Assembly: GCA_030549175.1 (NCBI GenBank)
Contig: JAUKUA010000007.1
Coordinates: forward strand, 620,001-684,000
DNA: 64,000 nucleotides
DNA from: Lasiosphaeris hirsuta
Taxonomy: Eukaryota > Ascomycota > Sordariomycetes > Sordariales > Lasiosphaeriaceae
Direction of reading: 5' to 3'
The notes beneath the pieces are model-generated. The model was given only the letters and a program-made list of their open reading frames with translations. It ran no database searches and was not told where the DNA came from. Within the stretch, counting starts at the first letter, position 1, and each line of letters opens with the position of its first letter. Position numbers and translations under genes: made by a program. This document shows positions 32,549-43,664 of the stretch, one piece after another.

Positions 32549-33320
32549 ATGCCTACTCCTCAAGAAAATACCCTCTATATCACCCTTCAGTATCTTCGTA
32601 CCGTCCAAGGGGTGCGCAAATATGCAAGTTCCTTGCCCTTGATTTAGCCTCAGGGACGATATTCTAACTAGCTAAGCAGCATTGGGCACTCTACTGCACT
32701 GGAAGCACCCCGCCTGCCGGATACCTAGTGCACGCCACCGACACCAACCGGGCGCCATTGGACCTGTACAAAGATGTGCGCCGAGTCTCTGACCCTCGCA
32801 GATCCGGCAGTTTGGTCGTGGTCCTGAAGATCTCCCATTCTCCAGGTATCGACGCCATCGAATTCTGCGCCGATGCCGTTCGCCTTATGGACCGTCGACA
32901 CCTTCCGTCTGGGGAGAGTCAATGGACCTGCCGTGTTTGGGTCAAGGAGGTGCTGGCGACTCTGCGCAGAAAAGGGTACATAAGGTTCCCGGCAGACCTC
33001 GGTTAGTGCTTAAGTACCAGCATCCCACTCCTGGGTCCCGCTGACCACTCTCAGACACAATTGAAGAACGCTGCCAGGACATGGCTGACAGAAACATTGC
33101 GTTCATGGGCAACGCAAGGATTTTCAATGATCTGAGCTGGATTGATTCCGACGACCACAGCAGAGATTCCCTTATGGAAATAGATGCGCTTCAGCCCGCA
33201 GGTCGGGGCTCTACTAGACACTACGGGCCGTCGCCCATGGTCATTGACTCGACCGGCTCGCGCTACTACAGTTCCAAGCCCATGATTATTGATTCAAGCA
33301 GCGGTTGCTACTACGGTTAG
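32549..33320 (+). CDS. DUF6914-family protein
   Basis: Three exons: 32549-32611, 32680-33001, 33055-33320 (216 residues). The first intron has a perfect CTAAC branch site and joins LYITLQYLRTVQG to HWALYCTGSTPPAGYLVHAT; the second joins RFPADL to DTIEERC. The pattern matches the fungal DUF6914 family: N-terminal LYxxL, HWALxxxG, a YHA-like segment, then ESQWTCRVWVKEVL. The C-terminus has a duplicated Ser/Tyr-rich unit (PMVIDSTGSRYYSSK and PMIIDSSSGCYYG). No catalytic residues are known to me for this family and I infer no function. It looks intact although it sits next to transposon debris. Confidence 0.7.
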
Positions 33321-33599
33321 AATATGTCAGATGGAAGGTGCTGGAAACAACTGGAAGATGCTAGACAAAAGATTGGTAATATTAGCCACTATAGTCGTCA
33401 GCGTTGCCACTACAGTGACAACAGCATACAACTATATTAATACCACTCTGGCCGTAGGCCAGAGAGGTGGATGGACAGAAGAGCAGAGCAAGCAATACAA
33501 TCACACAATTGCAATCCCCATCAAAAGTGCAGTGCTTCTGATAGAATACATGTTGCGTTCCTTCCAAAGTACTTAGGTTTTGGATAGTACGTATAGACT
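33321..33599. other. Intergenic, possible small membrane ORF
   Basis: A frame at 33289-33576 contains one hydrophobic stretch (LVILATIVVSVATTVTTAYN) but overlaps the preceding gene and has no family match; I do not call it. Confidence 0.35.
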
Positions 33600-34678
33600 A
33601 GAGGACGTGCCGGCCTTCGGCCGGTGTCAGTTGGATCCGCGGAGTAGAATATTTAAGTAAAAAAAGCGATTTTTAACGCAAAAAAAGTGAAAACTGGAGC
33701 CAATTATAGGCCATAAACCGCAGTAAAAAAACCCAGGCCAGCCGCAACGCAGTTAAATCCATTTTTTGCCTAAAAGAATTTTCCTGCATTACCTGCAACC
33801 ATCCGCCACACCGATCGTCACAGCCACCGCGGACCGTTACAGCCAGTTACCACCTGTTGTCGCAATCAGTAAGTACAATTCGAGTCATGCGCTATAATTT
33901 TTTGGGCTCTTCAGCGGGTATTTACAGTGTGCTGACCGATTTTTGCTCGCAGTGGCGGACACTGACCAGCCCGACCAGCCTACCGTAGGCATTGACAACA
34001 CTTCCGGCACCGTTAGCGATACCATTTTGGCTACGACCAACCCCGACGATGATTTATAGACGCCCGTAAAGCTAAGCGGAGACGTCAACACGGGCGAAGG
34101 TAGTAGTAGTAGCAATCGCCGCCGTAGTAACCGACTGTTTAGGGACGCCGCTCGTGCCTTTAACGATACCCTTGGCCCGAAGAAGCGGCAGTAGACCATT
34201 GCGGAGGATTCCGGCACGTCGGCGTCGTCTGCCATGGATAAAGGTAGCCATAATAAAGTCCATAATAATAGGATCATCTGGAATGCCGTAGTTACGGCCA
34301 TCGAGAGAGAAAAAACTGATGGTAGATTAAAGCTAAGCGGTATATTAACGAACCTAATGACCGATGTAAGTATATTACAAACCCATAAACTACCGCTATA
34401 GTTTGCTAACAACGTAATAGTAGAAGATATTTAAACGTAATACCGAGCTCTATGTCAAAGCTAACGGTATACCTAAGTCTATTAACTTCTCACGGCCTGT
34501 TAACGGTGAGGTAACACTGATATAAATGATAGGAGACACGGTCTATAAACTAGCCTATAAGAAATACACAGGTAGTAGCGGCACGTTTAAACAATGTATA
34601 ACCTACTTAACGGCCGGCCGCGGCGCCTACGTAAACTACCATATGAACTCTATAGGTACTGACTGTTCGTTCCGTAGC
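33600..34678 (+). mobile_element. Degraded retroelement, gag-like region
   Basis: From about 33953 a frame reads VADTDQPDQPTVGIDNTSGT and further SNRRRSNRLFRDAARAFNDT, then AVVTAIEREKTDGRLKLSGI. It is interrupted by TAG/TAA stops where Gln is expected (KKRQ-stop-TIAED). Composition and stop pattern fit an LTR-retrotransposon gag damaged by RIP. It ends abruptly where LTR-like repeat A begins. Confidence 0.5.
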
Positions 34679-36007
34679 TGTGACACAGGCCGGTCCACTT
34701 TGGTCCGGGGTGTGACAACCACAAGGTGAGATATCTAATGGAGGGTCAGACTGCAGAGCTTTAACCTTTTCCTAACTCTCGACTCAACCGTTCAACGAAC
34801 CACCCCGACAATTGCTGTTGGTCTAGTTCAGAGCTTTCACACGACGAACTCAGGGACTTGATCTTCGCTTGGCTAATAAGCACAAGGTCCGATTCAGAGG
34901 TTTAGAACAGAACGGTAAGGGAGTTAACTGTCGCAATACAAAGTGGTGGAGAGCCAGGGAGAAGGAGGTTCAGGGAGATGGAATGATCCAACAAAAGATA
35001 AGACACGATACTTCGCAGTTACAAGTCAGGAGAAACAGAAGGGTTTACAAGGTTACATTACCCCTCAGCTTCACTGAAGTTCAGCTGATAATCTTTCTAA
35101 GTTTGTCCAAAGAGAACTGGGGAGCTTCTTCCTCTCGAGGATCCGTCACAACATACCTGTCCTACTTATGAAGGCTATGTACAAGATACAAAGATACCAA
35201 AATACCTGAAGGATCCTCCTAGCCGCCCGTCGGTCCCGAATCTCCTTTCTAGCCGCCCGTCTCTCGCGCCCTACAAATCCGTGGCTACAAGCCAAGTGAA
35301 GCCGGCCCATCACACGTCGGTCCGCGGCCGGTATTAGTACTTATCCATACAACTCAGGTGGCATGGTGTCCATCGCTGCAGGTGTTCCTTCACGTCCTTG
35401 GTACTTACGTTAGCCACAGCGCTGTTAGGTCGATCCCACGTCGGCTGTCACAGCAACGGTTCCCTTCATGACTCACACGCGGGGGTCGCGGCCACCTGTC
35501 ACCACTGAAGCTAGACTCCGGAGAACGTCGGGTTCCAGGTCTTCCAAAGGAATGCCAGCGATAGCGGGGAGATCCATGATTCGAAAGACCAACTGCAGGA
35601 CCTTGGCTGACTGTGTAGGCCCTGATCACGATGCTGAGGTTGAGTGGCTCGTCCATGACAAATCTGAAGTCTGGTGACGTTACCTAGCGCGGGCGAGATC
35701 CGTTGTACGGCTGCTCTGGCTTGTGAGTGGTTCTAGGCATCCCGTCGCGACCCGTGGTCGTACGTGAGGATCCGTGGACCTGTGTGCGGGCCGACTAAGC
35801 CACTGACCACACGTGGGAGCGTGTCCCGAGGTTAAGCCACGTTGTGGCAACCTCTTTGTGTTGGTTCCCTTCTCCACATTGAATCATGAGCATCTCAATG
35901 AATATTTGTGGGTCAATGGGTGTTGTGTTGTTGGTGTGTGCCGGTGGTATGGCTCGGTCAAGGAGGTCAGTGACCCTGTTGACCTAGGTGAGCCTACCAG
36001 TGTGACA
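34679..36007 (+). repeat. LTR-like repeat A (direct orientation)
   Basis: Starts TGTGACACAGGCCGGTC and ends ACCTAGGTGAGCCTACCAGTGTGACA in two blocks, that is TG...CA termini. Its interior matches the reverse complement of 36593-37723 over many blocks, for example CCTCAGCTTCACTGAAGTTC, TCCTCTCGAGGATCCGTC, GGTATTAGTACTTA and CTAGACTCCGGAGAACGTCG. About 1.33 kb. Interpreted as a long, heavily mutated LTR. Confidence 0.65.
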
Positions 36008-36592
36008 TCCAATATACCGCTATGGGTGGCAGTAACTGCTAAGCCACAGTGCTATGGTCAAAAGAACCGCTTTAGTAAGCGTTAGGTTGGTGGTCATTTA
36101 CATAAACACTAACATGATATATTGTAATGGTAGTATAAATAATTGTAAGGGATAGCCCGTTGGTATGTAGTCTAGAGGGCACGCTGCCATTATATGGCAG
36201 CGCACCCCCTGTGCTCAATTAAGCGTAGGGACTGCGTACAACGGACTAACCTATCTGAGCCATCTACATTCTTCTTTGTAACATAAATGCTCCCGCGATA
36301 TTCTAAGCTATGATGAATCATATCTTTCGGGACTTTATTAACTAAAGCTTCCTATCTTACATCAACGACCTCCTTATCTACATAGCTACGAAGGATAAGT
36401 ACGATAGAGTTTTACTCGAAGTCTTCAAATGACTCTGAGAAAACTTATTATCAACCCTTCGAAATGCGTCTAGGATACTAAAGAACTCGAGTACCTAAGC
36501 TATGTCATTAGTGCTAAGGGAATTGTGATGTTAAAGGATAAAGTAGAATATATCCTTTTATAGAAACAGTTTACGTTGGTAAAAGCAGTCTA
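36008..36592 (+). pseudogene. Ty3/gypsy reverse-transcriptase fragment
   Basis: A plus-strand frame reads YINDLLIYIATKDKYDRVLL then EVFK-stop-L-stop-ENLL, equivalent to the Y-[LV]-D-D-ILIYS block and helix of Ty3-type reverse transcriptase, with Asp changed to Asn in the catalytic pair. After a frameshift another frame reads EYLSYVISAKGIVMLKDKVE, the family's EYLGYxIS..GI.M...KV block. Stops and the D-to-N change show that it is dead. Confidence 0.75.
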
Positions 36593-37723
36593 TATCACAC
36601 TGGTGGACTCACCTAAGGTCAACAGAAAGGATCACCCCCTTAACCGGGTCTACCGTGGTAGCCACAACGGTAGCCACATCGTGGCTTAACCTATGGGACA
36701 CGCATACACACCAAAGCCTAAGTACGATCAGGACCCCCTAGTCCGTACGTAGGTCAATGGGTCCTCAGCCCAGGCCGGGATCCTAGACACTACTCACAAG
36801 CCGAGTTAGCCTACCATAAGGGCCTAGCTTATAGGCTGTAGTATCACCAGACCTTAGGTTTAATACGAGTAGCCACACAACCTTAGTATCATAGTCGGGA
36901 GTTACATTAGCCGGCCAGGAGACCCATATGATATTTCAGTAGGACTTTTAAGGACAGGCCTCCTAATTATCGCGATAGTTCCAATAGACGACCTAAACCC
37001 CGACGTTCTCCGGAGTCTAGCCTAGTAGTAACAGGTAGCTACAACTAAGCCTAAGAAGTCATAAAAGGAACCGTCGTCATTCGACGTAAGTACTAAGGAC
37101 GTAAAGGAACCTCCGTGGTTATAGTCATCATACCATCCGAGTTAAGTACTAATACCGTCCATAGACTACTGTAAGAAAGGTCAGTAACACTTAGTAGAAA
37201 CATTGATTAGTAGAACGTGAGAGACGAGCGGTTAAGGCCCCGGGCCGGTAAAGTAGCTAAGGAAGGACCTTTATATATTTCAGTACCCTTGTATATTATA
37301 CATAGCCTCCATAAAAGAGACGAGGACCCTACGACGGATCCTCGAGAGGAAGAAGCTTCCCAGTCCTTTTTGGAAACAGCCTAGAAAGATTATCAGCTGA
37401 ACTTCAGTGAAGCTGAGGGGTAATACAACCTTATGAACCCTTCTGTTTCTCATTAACTTGTAACTACGAAGCATCGTTTGCCACCTTCCTTGTGATCGTT
37501 CCATCTCCCTGCATTTACCTTCTCCCTCACAGCTACCAGGACTTTGGGTTACGAAGATCATCTCCCTCACCTTGTGTGAAAGCTCTGAGTCAGACCAATA
37601 CCACTGCCGGCCTGGAGTGGACGGTTGAGTTGATCTAGATCATAGCTCTGTAGTTCGGTTATACCGAAGGTGACACACCTTGTGATTGCCACACCTCAGT
37701 CTCTGCGACTGGCCTGTGTCACA
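36593..37723 (-). repeat. LTR-like repeat B (inverted orientation)
   Basis: Reverse-complement counterpart of repeat A. On the minus strand it starts TGTGACACAGGCC at 37723 and ends CACCAGTGTGATA at 36593. About 1.13 kb. The A and B copies face each other across 585 bases holding the reverse-transcriptase relic. Two normal LTRs would be direct repeats, so this implies two insertions or an inversion. Confidence 0.65.
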
Positions 37724-38404
37724 TTATATCTTTTAAGTTTAGCTATTGTTATGGCTAGTAATACGATTGTTAAGTATGATAAAGAAGAAGAAGGAAAGGG
37801 CTTACTCTGTAGTCCTTTGTAAAAAAAAGAACATAGAAAAAGGAGGTACGTGTCACATTCCACTTTGTGCCAAGGAGTCATGTAACATAGAATACATAAT
37901 TAGATGACGGAATAACTAACCGTACAATGGCACTCCTATACTCTCTTTACTCTGTCATAAAGTGACAGAGCGAGTAAAGGAGAATACTCCCACTCTCCCA
38001 GTATTCCCACACAGGGTAACAAAGTAAATAGATCAAAGGATACAATCTCTGTGTACGCACCTGTGGCACTCTACGCCCTCTTATTCTAGATAAAGTAAAA
38101 AGAACTCTAACACAAGTACCACACCTTAAATACGCGTAAATAGTGGTTTTTACTCTTAGGCCTTAGATTGTTGCAAAACTGTAAAAAATGGATCTTAAAG
38201 TGGACGGCTATAAGGCTTCTTCTCACTGTCTGCTTAATAGCAGCATTTGCAAACCTAAACGCTATTAATTCGAGCTTTATATCTTTGCGTTTGCCAAGTT
38301 TAATGATAAATTCAAGGTTAATATTAAATAACAGAGGCAAAAGTGTATGCAGTTAGGTGTAGGTGCGAGATGTCGAGGCAAATGCTAGGTGAGGGCGGAA
38401 CCAT
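37724..38404. mobile_element. AT-rich transposon debris
   Basis: Low-GC sequence with many stops in all frames, including a short inverted phrase around 37945-37985 (CTTTACTCTGTCA...TGACAGAGCGAGTAAAG). No gene is recognised. Confidence 0.45.
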
Positions 38405-38640
38405 TCGCTTTCGAAAAACGGGGACCAGTTTGACCATTTTTATGTATGGGACCAATTCCGGGCTCACTCGGCTAGAATTGAAGTAGTTGTGCATACTGCG
38501 GCGCAGCCTTTCGGAGATGGTTCTTAGGGGGAGCAAGCCGGAGCAAATCCTGAGCTAATCCTGAGCCGGGTAAGCAACGTCACGTGGGCGAGGTGCGAAA
38601 AAGGAAATTTTATGTGCCCAGATTCGTCGCACAAAACAGG
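38405..38640 (-). repeat. Dispersed ~200-bp repeat, copy D
   Basis: Read on the minus strand: CCTGTTTTGTGCGACGAATC, TTTCCTTTTTCGCACCTCG, CCCACGTGACGTTGCT, CAGGATTTGCTCCGGCTTGC, TGCGCCGCAGTATGC and AATTCTAGCCGAGTGAGCCC, then GGTCCCATACATAAA and GGTCCCCGTTTTTCGAAA. It shares its outer flank with copy B. Confidence 0.75.
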
Positions 38641-39484
38641 AAAAGCAATGGCGTGCAACGCATTAAAATGTGGGGGACAGCATTGAAGCGCAGTTCGTCA
38701 GCTTTTCAATGCCAAGGGTAAAATTGAGTTCGAGACGAAGATACTTTTCTGCGATTATAATGGAAAGCTATGAACTGTGAGTCAGGGTTGGAGTGGGCAG
38801 ATATCGTGCCAAAACAGCGGCGATCAGAGGTCCAAGTTGATTGGAACGCGTCAGCTGCATCGAGAGTCGTGCTGCAGAACCAACACCCTTTTCTACGGGA
38901 TCTTCAGAACTTAGCGATCGGTCGGTTTATGCTAGATTCATCTCTGCAAGATGAATAGGTATTATCATATTCATCGATGTAGTGGAGCCAATCCATCTCG
39001 AGAAGGAATTTCGCGAATGTGTGCCGAGAAGACGAGCGCACATGTATCCGTTAATGGTCACTAAAATTAGTGTCTGTGTCAAGAGGGAGCAAGGATTTTC
39101 AGAAAGAAAGCTTCTTGCCGCTGGCGGTGCTAGTTCACCACAGTTTTTGGGGAATGAACAGGCGGGCGTTGATGCTTAACGCTAACCTGGCCGACTCGAG
39201 GCATGCCTGAGCAAGTCGGGCAAATTCGGACCATTGCCCCGCCGGATATTGGAAGTTGAGCCTCATGACTTGGCTGAGATGATTGGCAGGTTGGGCAGTC
39301 AACGGATCGGGAAGCGCCGGAATTTGACTTTCCTCGGCTCGGGGGAGGGCCGGGGGGGGGTGTGCTCGCTATGCCTCACGCCCTGCTCAGGCTCTGCGAC
39401 TGATCCGGACTTGTTCAGAAAATGTCGCCGAGAGTGACTACAGGTATATGATACTAATAGCTAAAACAAATAACAGATACGCCG
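38641..39484. other. Intergenic stretch
   Basis: Short frames only; nothing recognised. A G run (GGGGGGGG) lies near 39353-39360. Confidence 0.5.
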
Positions 39485-41719
39485 TCATGATATTCCGTCC
39501 AAAGGGCGACCCTCGGCTGCTCTGACATACCGCCCAAGTGCCATCATGGGAAAATAATGTCTGTAAAAGTCATATCCAAGATAAAAGTGCCCAGGGAACC
39601 CCGTTCCGGTGTACACATCCTCAGACCACGTCGCCCCATTTCCAGACCCAAAATGCTTCTCATCCTGATGTGCCACCAACCACTCGACGCCCCTCGTCAT
39701 GGCCTCAGCCAGCCCGTCTCCCGTCCGGCCCAGATTCACATACGGCATCAGCCCCATGAGCGCCCACGCCGTCTGCGAGGGCGTGCTCTTCCCCCTGCCG
39801 GCGCGGCCAATGTCCACATAAGAATCAAGGCCCTCGCCCCACCCCCCGTCCTCGTTCTGGACCGACTGCAGCCACGCGAGGCCACGCCGGACCATGGGCG
39901 GCACGCGCGCGTCCTCGCCGATAAAGTACGCCAGTCCGCACAGCACATTGCTGGTGCCAAAGAGATAGTTGGACGCCCACCGGCCGAACCAGCCGCCGAA
40001 GGGCTCCTGGGTGCGCTCGAGGTACGCGATTCCCGTGTGGCTGGAGGATACGATGTGGGTGAACAGAGGCTCCAGATCGTGGCCATGACCTCCTTTTTCC
40101 ACGCCTCCGTGCCGCCTGACCCCTATCCCACCAAACTTCCTATGCAGCTTCAAAAGCACGCCAAACCCCTCCAGCACATGCCCGGCCGCGTCGGGGCTGC
40201 TCCCATCACACAGGGCATCCATGTCGCTAAACGGCAGCTCGTTCAGCCAGTACGAGTCGTTGTCCGTGTCGAACGCGGCCCACCCGCCGTCGCGCTTGTT
40301 CTGCATGCCCAGAATCCACGTCGCCGCCCGCGTCACCAGCGGCGAGTACACGGCCGCCGGCGTCGGGCTGTGCAGCAGGTAGTCGAGCAGCCCGATGACG
40401 GTGTCGTCGACATCCGGGTACTGCGTGTTGTTGTACTCAAAAGCCCAGCCGCCCGGGGGCAGCCGCGGCCGCGGGATGGACCAGTCGGCTGGGACTTTGG
40501 GAGACGCGTGGGTCGTGATTTGGCGGGGGCGGGCCCAGACGAGCGCGTTGGTTATCAGGGGGCTGGTGGGGGATGTGTCGAGGAGGCCGCGCACCATTAG
40601 GAAGGTGTCCCACACTGGTGAGACGCATGATTGCATCCATAGGCCTTGCTTGGAGTGCTTGGAGATGGCGTCGGATTGGGTCTCGTGGCGGAATAGGAAG
40701 CCGTCGGAACCCAGGTCGGCGATGCCCCGCTGGACTGGCTCGGATGAGAGCATGTGCCCGTGGAGTAACAGGGCCGTGATGGCCAGATGCACCGTGTACA
40801 ACCCAGCCCAGTTGCCCGAGGCTTCTTGGCGGTCGAGTAGCCACTGCGTGCACATTGACAGGGCGTAGTTGCGGAGGGGCGTGAGTCTCAACCACACCAC
40901 GAGGCACAGGATCAAGTCGGCGAGTTGGAAGAGCAGCGTGGTGAACTTGTGCTGCCGAAGCAGGTCGAGAATGGGGACTCTGTAGGGGATGGACTTGTTC
41001 CCAGGGTCAAGCCACAGCTCATCGAGGAAGTCAGGCTGGACCTGGTACAGCGCGTGTTTTTCAGGGACCGGAAGCGCGTAGACGGGCTCGCGAGTGCGGA
41101 TGATGGTGAAGGGGATGATGGCGACCCGCGCCCACGAGGCGAACCGGTAGACGTTGATGCCCGGGAACCAGGACGGCAGCAAGATCAGCTCGGGCGGCAT
41201 CTGTGGCACGCACGACCACGGAAGGAGCCCAAACATGGCGAGGAAGATGCGCGTGAAGTTGCGCATCCTTTCTATCCCGCCGTGGCTGAGAATCCAATCG
41301 CGGGCCTTGGCCATCTCGGCCTGTGTGGAGGGTACGCCCAGCATCTTGAGCGCGAAGTAGGCTTCGATGGCACACGAGAGGTTGCCACCGTCCGGGTATT
41401 CGGGAGCGATGGCCCACGAGCCGTCGGTCTCTTGCGTCGAGAGGAAGTGCAGAATGTAGCCGGCCCGGTCGGCGTCGTCAATGGGGAGTTGATGCGCTTG
41501 CAGGAAGAAGATCCATTCGGCTGTGACGGTTGCGTTGGAGGGCAGCGGGCCGCACCAGTGCCCGTCGGGTTGGACTTTGTATTGGGCATATTGTGTAGCA
41601 AGCTGAATGGCATTGCTCGCTTCCTGGAGGAGTTGGGGGGCACGGTCTAGATTCATGGCTCTTGGTCTCGTGGCCATCTGGCACGAACTGGAACGAACTG
41701 GAACGAACTGGCACTTCAC
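39485..41719 (-). CDS. shc: Squalene-hopene cyclase (class II triterpene cyclase)
   Basis: Single exon, 744 residues from 41719; ATGs at 41677 (MATRPRAMNL) or 41656 may be the real start. The catalytic acid motif DVDD (DxDD) lies in YPDVDDTVIGLLDYLL at about residue 436. QW repeats are clear: QETDGSWAIAPEYPDG near the N-terminus, MQNKRDGGWAAFDTDNDSYW and VQNEDGGWGEGLDSY. This is squalene-hopene cyclase type, which cyclises squalene itself. It is not the fungal lanosterol synthase type, which uses DCTA with oxidosqualene. It would sit on a membrane and make hopene-like triterpenes. Family length is usually about 620-740. The lack of introns and the bacterial type suggest an ancient transfer; no tailoring genes are adjacent. 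Confidence 0.93.
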   Translation of the reverse strand: MKCQFVPVRSSSCQMATRPRAMNLDRAPQLLQEASNAIQLATQYAQYKVQPDGHWCGPLPSNATVTAEWIFFLQAHQLPIDDADRAGYILHFLSTQETDGSWAIAPEYPDGGNLSCAIEAYFALKMLGVPSTQAEMAKARDWILSHGGIERMRNFTRIFLAMFGLLPWSCVPQMPPELILLPSWFPGINVYRFASWARVAIIPFTIIRTREPVYALPVPEKHALYQVQPDFLDELWLDPGNKSIPYRVPILDLLRQHKFTTLLFQLADLILCLVVWLRLTPLRNYALSMCTQWLLDRQEASGNWAGLYTVHLAITALLLHGHMLSSEPVQRGIADLGSDGFLFRHETQSDAISKHSKQGLWMQSCVSPVWDTFLMVRGLLDTSPTSPLITNALVWARPRQITTHASPKVPADWSIPRPRLPPGGWAFEYNNTQYPDVDDTVIGLLDYLLHSPTPAAVYSPLVTRAATWILGMQNKRDGGWAAFDTDNDSYWLNELPFSDMDALCDGSSPDAAGHVLEGFGVLLKLHRKFGGIGVRRHGGVEKGGHGHDLEPLFTHIVSSSHTGIAYLERTQEPFGGWFGRWASNYLFGTSNVLCGLAYFIGEDARVPPMVRRGLAWLQSVQNEDGGWGEGLDSYVDIGRAGRGKSTPSQTAWALMGLMPYVNLGRTGDGLAEAMTRGVEWLVAHQDEKHFGSGNGATWSEDVYTGTGFPGHFYLGYDFYRHYFPMMALGRYVRAAEGRPLDGIS

Positions 41720-43664
41720 TAGAATTTTCCTTCGCCCTTGGAATGTCGGAAGGAAAGCCTTCCTTTTCTACTCATCCACCGCCGCTCATCCTCCAGGTGA
41801 CTGGGTATGTTCCATTCCCCCGGGTTCCATCTGCGAGCTCGGTCCGTCTTTCGAGGTTAAAACGCCCGAGCGCGATCTTGTCCATGTTTGTCAAAATTAA
41901 GACTAGCTGTCGATCATATCATTGTCCATCCCAAGATCACGGTACCGCTAGCCAGGGACTCCATGGTGCCGACAGGTTGAGGCTGAGACTCGACCGGGGG
42001 CACCGCGATCTCCTGCCATAAATGCTAGATGCTGTCTCGGTTCGTTCCGCGCCACCAACACCTTTGGCAATACCTGACCGCCACAAGTTCAAGGTGCAGC
42101 GGACGTGTTTTATTAGCGAGTTACTCACAATTTGCCAGCAAAAACCCGTATATGAGAAGTACTCATCAAATAACAAAGTCCCACCTACGTCATGGGGGAA
42201 CGGCCGACTCGGTAATTCACTTTCGCCAAGACAACCCTGAATGTCCCAGCCACCACTCCGAAGGGATCTATTGAGCGATACAACCCCATCAATTTGATCA
42301 TTCCCAAAACAGTGCAGTACTTCTGGCAACCTCCAGGGTGAAATGCCTTTTTGGTGTTACCTAGTTTCGACGAGCTCCATCCTTCTTGTTGGTGCCGGGT
42401 TCGTCGCAAGAATACATAGATTTCTGCAGTAAACTTAGACACCTTGTTGCGTACCTAGTCAAGGCGGAGTGGCTCGCTGCGTGGCTGCCGCGGCCGTAGC
42501 GAGTACGGCACTGCCAGCGGTTCAGGTTGTTCAGTGCCACTGCATTCTTGGATTTATCGTGTTTCGTATGATTTTCGTGGTGTTTCTTGATTTGAACGCT
42601 GATCATTGCTTTCTTTGCAGTTTTGTTGTTTTTCAGCATTTCTAGCACTTTGCCCTGTTTTACCACGTTTACTTTACAGATTCAATAGCTTGGAACATGA
42701 GCCAGTATGGGCATTTGGGCTCAAGCCATGCATTTGGACGTGGCATATATCTAGGGGAACGGAAACAGCAAGGGTAAGGTAGCCAGGCGGTCATACGTGG
42801 GCATAGACGGGCATGACGAGGATGAGGGATGAGGTTGATTCCTCACCAGGGACCCTGAACCCCTTCCAACCCTGCCAGTTATAGCCGCAGACAAGTTCAC
42901 ATGTGTAGCGCTAGTAGCGCTAGTTACCGGAGTAGCTGAAGGTCCAACCGCACCAAAATCAATGACCTGAACCGGTTCTGCATTTCTCAGACCCTTCCAA
43001 ACTCGACCCCTGCGTGAAGAGCAAGTGTCGCGTCTGTCAACAATGAGATTAGTTAGGTGCGGTTGCCTTCTCATTGGGGAGACCGCCGGTGGGATTCGGT
43101 GAGTGTGAAGGAGCGTGTTTGGCCGTGGTATTGCTGCTTCAAGGCCACGGCGGAGTCGAATTGCCGAATTGACGACCCAACAAGCACGTATGGTGACGAG
43201 GTTGCAACTGCCCATAAATGTTGGCGGAAAGAACAAAGTTTTGTCAGAATGATGGAAGAAGTTGCGAAAGATGGATTCGGGTAAAAAGCGGGGAGCACCG
43301 ATGCCTGATCTTTCAGCACTTTGATGCAGAACAGGTGACAGGTGAGGCCTACCCGTCTGCAGTGTTCCACCCCTGCCCACCCCCTAATTCGCCCTCAAAC
43401 AGGCTAATTCGTTTGGTTCATTTCTCGCGAAATCCCCTTCAACCCTAGGTGCCTTCAGTCAAATGTCTCCATACTTTTCTATCAGTTTTTGAAGCATCAC
43501 AAACAATCAACACGCAATTGTCAAGTTTTGCAACAATAGATATACCAAGAGAGCCCAAGTATCCTTGTCGGCTCTCTTCTAAAACTACGACTGCCAGTCT
43601 CAAGTCCTACTTGCAATTCGAGTATTCCTATATGCTATTGGGCATTCTCCCCCCCGCCCCAAGC
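41720..43664. other. Long intergenic stretch without a supported gene
   Basis: The start contains the promoter of the cyclase gene; at 41690-41711 the phrase GGAACGAACTG repeats. Several open frames of up to 209 codons overlap one another in opposite frames with no domain. No repeat shared with the rest of the window was seen. Confidence 0.45.

Noticed and set aside
34869..37570. Short frames containing VTLPLSFTEVQLIIFL and VVLPLSFTEVQLIIFL as protein-coding genes
   Set aside because: They lie inside the two inverted LTR-like repeats, in opposite orientation, and reflect shared repeat DNA.
39485..41719. Lanosterol (oxidosqualene) cyclase
   Set aside because: The catalytic motif is DVDD, as in squalene-hopene cyclases, not the DCTA-type motif of sterol cyclases.
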